DNA from: a bacterium
Lineage (GTDB): Bacteria > Blakebacterota > Blakebacteria > Blakebacterales > Blakebacteraceae
Reading direction: 5' to 3'
Length of the DNA stretch: 5,613 bases
NCBI GenBank assembly: GCA_025774205.1
Contig: JALGWK010000384.1
Location: 1 to 5,613, forward strand
Shown here piece after piece: positions 1-5,283 of this stretch (position 1 is its first letter; every line of letters starts with the position of its first letter). The notes beneath the pieces were generated by a model. That model worked only from the letters and a program-made list of their open reading frames with translations. It was not told the DNA's origin and ran no database searches. Made by a program: the position numbers and the translations under genes.

Positions 1-751
1 GTTGACCGGTGAAAACCGCGTATTCGTGAAGTACGGTCTCCCGCAGCTGGCCCGAACCCGTTGGCCCGGACTGAAAGCGCTCATCGACCGGGCCGGATTG
101 AAAGGGCATCAGGTGAGCGCCACGGAGGCTGTCTTTACGATTGCCCCGCGGATAAACGCCGCCGGGAGAATGGGCGATGCCCGTGACGCTTTCGACCTGC
201 TGCTCACCGATGATGCTGATGAAGGCGCCGATCTGGCAATGCGGCTGGATGTGTATAACCGGGACCGTCGGGTTGCCGATCGCGACACCCTGAAGAGTGC
301 CCGGGAGCAGGTCGACTCCTCGGGCGGACTCGAAGAGCGCCACTCACTGGTACTCTGCGCCGAAGACTGGCATCCCGGGGTGATCGGTATCGTGGCCAGC
401 CGCCTGGTTGAACTCTACCATCTCCCGACCGTACTGGTGGCCATGGATGGAGACGAAGGGCGTGGAAGCGCGAGGAGCATAGCAGGGTTCGATCTGTACA
501 ACGCGCTCCTGGAGTGTGGTGAGCACCTGGAGGAATTCGGCGGACATCCGCGTGCAGCCGGTCTCTGCGTCAGCCGCGAGAATTTTATTCACTTCACCGA
601 AGCGTTCGAGGAAATTGCCCGCAACAAGTTATCTCAGTGTGAGTTGGAGCCTTTTATAGAAGTCGATTGTGAAGTAACCAGCACCGATCTGACGACTTCC
701 TTTCTCAATGAATTGAAACTGCTCGAGCCTGACGACTTCCTTTCTCAATGA
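1..751 (+). CDS. recJ: Single-stranded-DNA-specific exonuclease RecJ, central/C-terminal part (5' end outside window; frame broken at its 3' end)
   Basis: RecJ degrades single-stranded DNA 5' to 3' in the cytoplasm and serves RecF-pathway recombination and repair. The reading frame is open from the left edge (TTG at 2 reads as an internal Leu of LTGENRVFVKYG), so the N-terminal DHH domain with most metal ligands lies outside. Visible family motifs, numbered from position 2, are PRINAAGRMGDA at residues 49-60, HPGVIGIVASR at 124-134, GSARS at 155-159 and GGHPRAAG at 180-187; the last three are typical of the DHHA1 domain. The frame then enters the OB-fold domain at LNELKLLEP, runs into a duplicated segment, adds DDFLSQ and stops at 749-751. 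Without the duplication it would continue directly into the 753-1046 fragment. Identification is firm. Whether the break is real is doubtful. Confidence 0.93.
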   Translation, partial: LTGENRVFVKYGLPQLARTRWPGLKALIDRAGLKGHQVSATEAVFTIAPRINAAGRMGDARDAFDLLLTDDADEGADLAMRLDVYNRDRRVADRDTLKSAREQVDSSGGLEERHSLVLCAEDWHPGVIGIVASRLVELYHLPTVLVAMDGDEGRGSARSIAGFDLYNALLECGEHLEEFGGHPRAAGLCVSRENFIHFTEAFEEIARNKLSQCELEPFIEVDCEVTSTDLTTSFLNELKLLEPDDFLSQ

Positions 752-769
752 ATTGAAACTGCTCGAGCC
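689..769 (+). repeat. Perfect tandem duplication, 41-base identity at period 40, inside recJ
   Basis: Bases 689-729 and 729-769 are identical, giving a period of 40 bases. The unit starts CTGACGACTTCC and ends GCTCGAGC. Identity stops on both sides (688 T against 728 C; 730 T against 770 G), so only one base of junction homology is present. Because 40 is not a multiple of three, the second copy is read in another frame and gives a stop at 749-751. Removing one copy restores a normal RecJ sequence across the junction. Confidence 0.97.
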
Positions 770-1046
770 GTTCGGCGCCGGGAACCGGCGACCGAACCTG
801 CTGCTCCGGAAGGCTCGTGTGCTCGGAACACCCGGCCGGGTCGGCGGGGATGGCGCGCATCTCAAATTCACGGTCAGCGGCGGGGAGGGAAACGGGACGG
901 AAGTCATCGGTTTCAACATGGGCGACCGGATCAATGACCTTGCGGACGGATCGATTGACCTGGTCTTCGCGTTCGAGGAGAACGAATTCAGAGGAGTCAG
1001 GAAACCCCAGATGAGATTAAAGGACCTGCGACCGGCCATTCCTTGA
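752..1046 (+). pseudogene. recJ: RecJ C-terminal OB-fold fragment, out of frame with the upstream part
   Basis: This is the remainder of the RecJ OB domain, which helps bind single-stranded DNA. It reads KLLEPFGAGNRRPN near its start, then a beta-rich stretch (LKFTVSGGEGNGTEVIGFNM), and ends in RLKDLRPAIP before TGA at 1044-1046. The LEPFGAGN motif is the normal RecJ continuation of the LNELKLLEP sequence that ends the upstream frame, which shows both pieces are one gene. The upstream piece uses the frame of position 2 and this piece the frame of position 753. The change of frame is fully explained by a 40-bp insertion. A TTG at 753 could in principle start it, but I see no ribosome binding site placed for it, so independent translation is unlikely. 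Confidence 0.85.
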
Positions 1047-1071
1047 TTCATGAGGACGTGACAGGTAGATT
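1043..1071 (+). promoter_or_regulatory. Weak candidate sigma70-type promoter for the acyl-CoA dehydrogenase operon
   Basis: TTGATT at 1043-1048 and TAGATT at 1066-1071 are separated by 17 bases. Each matches the sigma70 consensus at 4 of 6 positions, and the pair sits 42 bases before the GTG at 1113. The -35 candidate overlaps the recJ stop codon. Such matches arise by chance, and the sigma consensus of this organism is unknown. The 66-base spacer (1047-1112) has no convincing hairpin terminator, so read-through from recJ is also possible. Confidence 0.28.
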
Positions 1072-1100
1072 ACGTAAGCCCTCCCGCATTACTCCTGATT

Positions 1101-1105
1101 GAGGT
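1101..1105 (+). promoter_or_regulatory. Ribosome binding site that fixes the GTG start at 1113
   Basis: GAGGT at 1101-1105 lies 7 bases before GTG at 1113. No other start codon near the N-terminus fits the family alignment as well: the encoded MHLTDEAQMVREMVRGF matches the usual N-terminus of acyl-CoA dehydrogenases. Confidence 0.7.
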
Positions 1106-1112
1106 ACACATC

Positions 1113-2255
1113 GTGCATCTTACTGACGAAGCTCAGATGGTCCGAGAGATGGTCCGCGGGTTCGCGGAGAACGAACTGCGGCCGATCGCGGCCGAGATCG
1201 ATCGAGAGGAGAGGTTTCCGCAGGAGAGTATCGACAAGATGCGTGAGCTGGGCCTGCTCGGCATCACCATCCCGGAGGAAGAGGGTGGCAGCGGTATGGA
1301 CACCCTCTGTTACGCAGTGACCATTGAAGAGCTCGCCCGGGTGTGCGGTTCAACAGCCCTGATCGTGGCCGCTCACATCTCCCTTGCCTGCCAGCCCATC
1401 CATCTGTTCGGCAATCCCTCACAGAAAGAGAAATACCTGCCGCCGCTGGCCTCCGGCGACGTAGTCGGGTCGTACGGTCTCTCCGAAGCCGATGCCGGTT
1501 CCGATGCCGGCGCCACGAAGACTACCGCCAGGCTCGATGGAGACGAGTGGGTGGTCAACGGCGCGAAGATGTGGATCACCAACGCTCTCCAATCACGGAC
1601 CCTGATCTTCACAGCCCGTACCGGGGGGGAGGTGGAGGGAACCCGTGATATCAGCTCCTTCATCGTGGATCCCGCCGTCGACGGGGTTACTGTCAATCCG
1701 ATCATGGGGAAACTCGGGGTTCGGGGCTCCACGACCTGTGAGGTTGTCTTCGAGGATGTACGGATACCGGCCGAAGACCTGCTCGGTGAACCGGGCCTGG
1801 GATTCAAGCAGTTTCTGACCATCCTCGACGGGGGACGGATCAGCATCGGTGCCATGGCGCTCGGACTGGCCCAGGGTGCGTACGAGGAAGCTCTGCGCTT
1901 CACGCAGGAGCGTGAACAGTTCGGACGTCCCATCTCGAAGTTCCAGGCGGTCGCTTTCATGCTGGCGGAGATGGCTACCAGGATCAAAGCGGCCCGACAC
2001 CTTGTCTACGATGCCGCCGTCAGGAAGGATGCCGGTGAGAACATCATCGCCGACTCGGCGATGGCCAAGTACTACGCCAGTGAGACAGCGCAGTGGGTGT
2101 CCACCAAAGCGATCCAGCTGCATGGCGGTTACGGCTACACGAAGGAATACCCCGTCGAACGGATGTGGCGGGATGCCAAGCTTACGACTATCGGAGAGGG
2201 CACCAGCGAGATCCAGCTGCTGGTGATTTCGCGGGAGATCCTGAACGGACAATGA
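1113..2255 (+). CDS. Acyl-CoA dehydrogenase, short-chain type, intact
   Basis: This is an FAD-dependent enzyme that oxidises acyl-CoA to trans-2-enoyl-CoA, passing electrons to electron-transfer flavoprotein; it is cytoplasmic. At 380 residues it has the normal family length. The N-terminal helical domain spans about 1-115 (FAENELRPIAAEID at 18-30, IPEEEGGSG at 53-61). The first family signature, GSYGLSEADAGSD, is at 119-131, followed by the beta domain. The C-terminal helical domain carries REQFGRPISKFQ at 267-278, QLHGGYGYTKEYPVERMWRDA at 335-355 and GEGTSEIQ at 361-368, where Glu362 is at the position of the catalytic base of short-chain and butyryl-CoA dehydrogenases. It starts at GTG with a good ribosome binding site, and its stop overlaps the next start (ATGA). 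It is probably the first gene of the operon. Neighbouring thiolase and hydroxybutyryl-CoA dehydrogenase genes suggest a C4 or other short-chain substrate. Exact chain length cannot be read from the sequence. Confidence 0.95.
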   Translation: MHLTDEAQMVREMVRGFAENELRPIAAEIDREERFPQESIDKMRELGLLGITIPEEEGGSGMDTLCYAVTIEELARVCGSTALIVAAHISLACQPIHLFGNPSQKEKYLPPLASGDVVGSYGLSEADAGSDAGATKTTARLDGDEWVVNGAKMWITNALQSRTLIFTARTGGEVEGTRDISSFIVDPAVDGVTVNPIMGKLGVRGSTTCEVVFEDVRIPAEDLLGEPGLGFKQFLTILDGGRISIGAMALGLAQGAYEEALRFTQEREQFGRPISKFQAVAFMLAEMATRIKAARHLVYDAAVRKDAGENIIADSAMAKYYASETAQWVSTKAIQLHGGYGYTKEYPVERMWRDAKLTTIGEGTSEIQLLVISREILNGQ

Positions 2256-3052
2256 CGGGCATACCTTCCATGATCGACCTTGGCGGTCCGCAGCTCACCA
2301 TCGTTGATGGTGGTTCGTTCCGGCTGGACGGAGCCGCCCTCTACGGCGTCTTTCCCCGTATTTTCTGGGAAAAACTGAACCGCCCTGACGACGACAATCG
2401 GGTCCTGCTTGCGCTGGCGCCGGCAGTGGTAACCACGGCAGAGGGGGTCGTGATCATCGATCCGGGGATCGGCACCGGCTGGGGTGCCCGAACCATAGAC
2501 AGGTATGACATCCGGGGAGCGCGACCGCCCGCGGAGATCCTCTCCGGGACAGGGTTCTCTCCTTCCGATGTAGTCGCCATCATCGCGACCCATCTTCACT
2601 TCGACCACATCGCCGGGGCCGTGCAGATAACAGCCGGCTCCGAGGCGGAGAGCGGACTCTCCGACAACCTCATCGACGACCCCGACAACCTGGAGCCGGC
2701 CTTCCCCCAGGCGAAGCTCTACCTCCAGCGGGCCGAGCTGGAAGCGGCCCGGCAGCCCGATCTCAGAACCTCATCCTATGTCGCGTCATATGTGGCCCAG
2801 GTTTATGAGCGGGAAGGACGATGTGTCGTCCTGGAGGGTGACAGCCAGCCGTTCCCGGGTATCAGGATCGTAGCTACCGGCGGACACACCCCGGGACATC
2901 AGGCAATCTGGCTGGAACAGAGGCGAAGTTCCTGCTCACCGGAGACCTGGTCCCCACTACGTCGCATGTCCGCAGTGAGGTGGCGGAGGGAGTTGATCAT
3001 GAACCGGCTGTCACGAGCCTCGTCAAGGCGTCACTGCTGGCGCAGGCGGTAG
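2252..3052 (+). CDS. MBL-fold metallo-hydrolase, N-terminal two thirds, frameshifted near 2918
   Basis: This is a metallo-beta-lactamase-superfamily hydrolase of unknown substrate. From ATG at 2252 the frame shows ALAPAVVTTAEGVVIIDPG (beta strands leading to the conserved Asp), then the zinc motif THLHFDHIAG with His114, His116, Asp118 and His119, and GGHTPGHQ around 211-217, where His212 is the probable next zinc ligand. After WLE (residue 222) the frame becomes low-complexity and Arg/Ser-rich and ends at 3050-3052, unlike any MBL protein. The true continuation is in another frame from about 2920. The start overlaps the upstream stop as ATGA, indicating translational coupling; ATG at 2270 is an alternative. 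Repaired, the protein would be about 313 residues. The fold is certain. Lactonase, thioesterase or other hydrolase activity cannot be told apart. Confidence 0.88.
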   Translation: MTGIPSMIDLGGPQLTIVDGGSFRLDGAALYGVFPRIFWEKLNRPDDDNRVLLALAPAVVTTAEGVVIIDPGIGTGWGARTIDRYDIRGARPPAEILSGTGFSPSDVVAIIATHLHFDHIAGAVQITAGSEAESGLSDNLIDDPDNLEPAFPQAKLYLQRAELEAARQPDLRTSSYVASYVAQVYEREGRCVVLEGDSQPFPGIRIVATGGHTPGHQAIWLEQRRSSCSPETWSPLRRMSAVRWRRELIMNRLSRASSRRHCWRRR

Positions 3053-3192
3053 CTGCAGGCGCCTATCTGTCCTTCTATCACGCCCCCCGGATCCGCTGGG
3101 CCAGGATCAGGAGCGGCTCTGCGGGGGCTTACCAGCTTGAAGAAACCCATACCGTGGACTCGAGCAGTTCTTCGGGGAATGCGAACGACTGA
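2919..3192 (+). pseudogene. MBL-fold metallo-hydrolase, C-terminal third, in the shifted frame
   Basis: Read in the frame of position 2920, this stretch gives EAKFLLTGDLVPTTSHVR, then a helical segment and AYLSFYHAPRIRWARI, and ends at TGA 3190-3192. TGD supplies the bridging Asp ligand (codon 2944-2946), and the His of FYH (codon 3079-3081) is the probable final zinc ligand. Both are missing from the frame that starts at 2252. Relatives often have His-Asp-Pro at the last motif; here it is His-Ala-Pro. The tail is Ser/Asn-rich (DSSSSSGNAND). The fragment has no start of its own near 2919; ATG at 2980 is internal. It is best annotated as the 3' part of the same gene. Confidence 0.8.
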
Positions 3193-3202
3193 TCCGTAAC
3201 AC

Positions 3203-3222
3203 GAGAGAGGAAGAGAGAGAGG
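3203..3222 (+). promoter_or_regulatory. Purine-only ribosome binding region for the thiolase
   Basis: A 20-base stretch of only A and G lies directly before ATG at 3224 in the 31-base gap after the MBL gene. It contains GAGGA at 3207-3211, 12 bases upstream of the ATG, followed by GA repeats. It supports ATG 3224 as the start. No terminator is visible in the gap, consistent with co-transcription. Confidence 0.65.
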
Positions 3223-3223
3223 C

Positions 3224-4420
3224 ATGAGTTCAGACTTCGCTGATCCGGTCATTCTGAGCGCCGTCCGCACACCGATCGGGAGCTTTCAGAAATCACTGAA
3301 GAATCTCACGGCACCGCAACTGGGAGCGATCGTCATCCGGGAAGCCCTTCAGCGGGCTGGTGTAGACGGCAGTTCCGTTGATGAGGTGATCATGGGACAG
3401 GTCCTCCAGGGGGGTGTCGGTCAGGCACCGGCGCGACAGGCCGCCCTCGGGGCCGGACTTCCCGTCGGTGTTCCGGCCACCACGATCAACAAGGTCTGCG
3501 GTTCGGGACTCAAGTCGGTGATGCTGGTCTCGAGCATGATCAGGGCCGGTGATGGATCCGTTTTCGTCGCCGGGGGCCAGGAGAGTATGAGCAATGCGCC
3601 CTATCTGCTGAAGACCGCCCGATCAGGCCTGCGGATCGGCAATGCCGAGGTGACCGACATGATGATCCACGACGGCCTGTGGTGCGCCTTCAATGACTGT
3701 CACATGGGTGAACTGGCGGAGTATACGGCCGAGAAGGCCACCCTGACCCGGGAAGAACTCGACGCCTTCTCCGCCGACAGCCAGAGGAAAGCCGGTGAGG
3801 CTCATGCCGCCGGCAAGTTCGCGGCCGAGATCGTCCCGGTCGAGATCCCCCAGAGGAAAGGCGATCCAGTCGTCGTTACCGAGGATGAGTTCATCCGGCC
3901 TGACACGACCGCGGAATCACTCGGGCGACTGCGTCCGGCCTTCACGAAAGACGGCATCATCACCGCGGGGAACGCTTCCGGCATCAACGACGGCGCCAGC
4001 GCGCTGGTGGTGACTTCCAGGGCGGCCGCGGAGGAAGCCGGCGCATCGGTCATGGCCCGGATCACCGGTTACGCGCAGGCCGCGGTCGAGCCGAAGGACA
4101 TCTTCTTCGCTCCGATCAGCGCCATCCGCAGGATCATGGAGCAGATGGGAACCTCGATCGGCGACTTCGACCTCATCGAAGCCAACGAAGCATTTGCCGC
4201 CCAGGCGCTGGCCGACGGCAGGGAACTGGGCTGGGACTGGGAGCGGGTCAACGTCCATGGCGGTTCGATCGCGCTGGGGCATCCCATCGGAGCCAGCGGG
4301 GCCAGGGTGCTCACCACCCTCATCCACGCTTTGAAGGATCGGGGCCTGAAGACCGGTCTGGTATCGCTCTGTCTCGGCGGTGGCGGGGCAGTGGCGCTGG
4401 CAGTTGAAATCGAAGGCTGA
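3224..4420 (+). CDS. Acetyl-CoA C-acetyltransferase (thiolase II family), intact
   Basis: This enzyme condenses two acetyl-CoA to acetoacetyl-CoA, or cleaves 3-ketoacyl-CoA in the reverse direction; it is cytoplasmic and normally tetrameric. At 398 residues it is full length. The N-terminal domain opens with ILSAVRTPIGSF (10-21). The nucleophilic cysteine is Cys92 in INKVCGSGLKSV, followed by GGQESMSNAPYLL (117-129). The C-terminal domain has NEAFAAQ (321-327), HGGSIALGHPIGASGAR (345-361) with catalytic His353, and SLCLGGGGAVAL (381-392) with the second active-site cysteine, Cys383. Many relatives have Asn where the fourth Gly of CLGGGG stands, a minor variation. The loop GLWCAFNDCHMGELAE (151-166) is typical of the biosynthetic/degradative acetyl-CoA acetyltransferases. 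It lies 31 bases from the genes on both sides, in the middle of the operon. Confidence 0.96.
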   Translation: MSSDFADPVILSAVRTPIGSFQKSLKNLTAPQLGAIVIREALQRAGVDGSSVDEVIMGQVLQGGVGQAPARQAALGAGLPVGVPATTINKVCGSGLKSVMLVSSMIRAGDGSVFVAGGQESMSNAPYLLKTARSGLRIGNAEVTDMMIHDGLWCAFNDCHMGELAEYTAEKATLTREELDAFSADSQRKAGEAHAAGKFAAEIVPVEIPQRKGDPVVVTEDEFIRPDTTAESLGRLRPAFTKDGIITAGNASGINDGASALVVTSRAAAEEAGASVMARITGYAQAAVEPKDIFFAPISAIRRIMEQMGTSIGDFDLIEANEAFAAQALADGRELGWDWERVNVHGGSIALGHPIGASGARVLTTLIHALKDRGLKTGLVSLCLGGGGAVALAVEIEG

Positions 4421-4440
4421 TCACCAGGAAGCAGGAAGAA

Positions 4441-4446
4441 AGAGGA
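4441..4446 (+). promoter_or_regulatory. Ribosome binding site of the 3-hydroxybutyryl-CoA dehydrogenase gene
   Basis: AGAGGA at 4441-4446 is 5 bases before ATG 4452 and shows that translation normally starts there and not at ATG 4510. The 31-base gap after the thiolase also holds two further AGGAA motifs and no hairpin. Confidence 0.7.
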
Positions 4447-4451
4447 TCCAC

Positions 4452-4517
4452 ATGGCTATCGAGCAGTACGCGGTAATCGGCGCCGGTACCATGGGTAACG
4501 GTATCGCGCATGATTGA
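4452..4517 (+). pseudogene. 3-hydroxybutyryl-CoA dehydrogenase, 5' fragment with the NAD-binding GxGxxG motif
   Basis: From ATG 4452 the frame encodes [20 protein letters not shown], the first beta strand and glycine loop (GAGTMG) of the Rossmann fold of 3-hydroxyacyl-CoA dehydrogenases. One extra Asp codon follows and TGA at 4515-4517 ends it after 21 residues. In the family the next residues finish the helix and enter the second beta strand (about 11 residues) before the IDIS-like segment that here begins at 4513 in another frame. This is too short to be a functional protein. With the 4510-5274 fragment it is one gene from which a short piece is missing. Confidence 0.85.
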
Positions 4518-5274
4518 TATTTCGCAGGAGTACCTCGACCGTGCCCTCGCAACCATCGAGAAGAACCTCGGGCGACAGGTGAGCAAGGAGATCATTGACC
4601 AGGAAGCGGCCGACGCTGCCCTCGGACGAATCACTCCTTCACTCTCGATCGAGGATGTCGGCGGCGCGGACCTGATCATCGAAGCCATCCTCGAACGCTT
4701 CGACGTGAAGTCGGAGGCCTGGGGAGAGATCGATGCCCATGCCGGTGAGGGGGCGATCCTCGCGAGCAACACCTCGAGCATCAGCATCACGCGGCTGGCG
4801 GCCCTTACCAGCGCGCCGAACCGCTTCATCGGCATGCATTTCTTCAATCCGGTGCCGATGATGAAACTGGTCGAGGTCATCCGCGGGCACCAGACCGATG
4901 ATGAAACCACCAGGACCGTGATGGAGGAGGCCGCCTCCCTCGGCAAGACACCGGTGGAGGTCAACGATTATCCCGGTTTCGTGTCCAATCGGGTACTGAT
5001 GCCGATGATCAACGAAGCAGTTTACACCCTCATGGAGGGGGTGGCCGAGGCGGAGGCGATCGATACGGTCATGAAACTGGGCATGGCGCACCCGATGGGT
5101 CCGCTTGCCCTGGCGGATTTCATCGGTCTCGATGTCTGTCTCGACATCATGGAAGTGCTGCACAATGAACTCGGCGATCCGAAGTACCGGCCCTGTCCGT
5201 TGCTGCGGAAGATGGTGGCCGCCGGTCATCTCGGCCGGAAAACGGGAATGGGATTCTTCGACTACACCACCTAG
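4510..5274 (+). CDS. 3-hydroxybutyryl-CoA dehydrogenase, main part, lacking its N-terminus through a frameshifting deletion
   Basis: This NAD(P)-dependent enzyme interconverts acetoacetyl-CoA and 3-hydroxybutyryl-CoA, the step after the thiolase encoded just upstream. The 254-residue frame starts [20 protein letters not shown], the end of the second Rossmann strand and the following helix. It has [10 protein letters not shown] (53-62), [10 protein letters not shown] (85-94), [19 protein letters not shown] (108-126) with catalytic His110 and its partner Glu122, [17 protein letters not shown] (155-171), and a C-terminal dimerisation domain ending [13 protein letters not shown]. The missing N-terminus is largely present at 4452-4511. 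Adding the inferred 11 lost residues gives about 284 residues, the usual length. Translated alone from ATG 4510 it would lack GxGxxG, so NAD binding and activity are unlikely. That ATG is probably created or left by the deletion and has no good ribosome binding site. Confidence 0.92.
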   Translation: MIDISQEYLDRALATIEKNLGRQVSKEIIDQEAADAALGRITPSLSIEDVGGADLIIEAILERFDVKSEAWGEIDAHAGEGAILASNTSSISITRLAALTSAPNRFIGMHFFNPVPMMKLVEVIRGHQTDDETTRTVMEEAASLGKTPVEVNDYPGFVSNRVLMPMINEAVYTLMEGVAEAEAIDTVMKLGMAHPMGPLALADFIGLDVCLDIMEVLHNELGDPKYRPCPLLRKMVAAGHLGRKTGMGFFDYTT

Positions 5275-5279
5275 GAGAG
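5273..5279 (+). promoter_or_regulatory. Ribosome binding site overlapping the dehydrogenase stop codon
   Basis: AGGAGAG at 5273-5279 begins inside the TAG stop (5272-5274) and is 4 bases from GTG 5284. It decides the GTG start and suggests coupled translation of the two genes. Confidence 0.75.
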
Positions 5280-5283
5280 CATC

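Noticed and set aside
689-769. CRISPR or regulatory direct repeat
   Set aside because: There are only two adjacent copies without spacers, both coding for RecJ sequence, so it is a simple duplication.
1047-1112. Terminator or small RNA between recJ and the operon
   Set aside because: I found no stable hairpin followed by a T-run in the 66 bases.
2093-2251. Upstream extension of the MBL gene to a start at 2093
   Set aside because: It would lie inside the acyl-CoA dehydrogenase in another frame and has no MBL similarity; ATG 2252 in the ATGA overlap fits the family and operon.
1593-2252. Open frames on the - strand opposite the first acyl-CoA dehydrogenase (also 1373-1987)
   Set aside because: They are antisense shadows of a complete, motif-bearing gene and show no family motifs or ribosome binding site.
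2908-2932. Programmed ribosomal frameshifting in the MBL gene
   Set aside because: No slippery heptamer or strong downstream hairpin is visible at the switch point, and other genes in the window show unrelated small lesions.
3203-3222. GA-rich simple repeat as a possible phase-variable tract
   Set aside because: It is short and irregular and sits exactly where a ribosome binding site is needed; nothing supports length variation.
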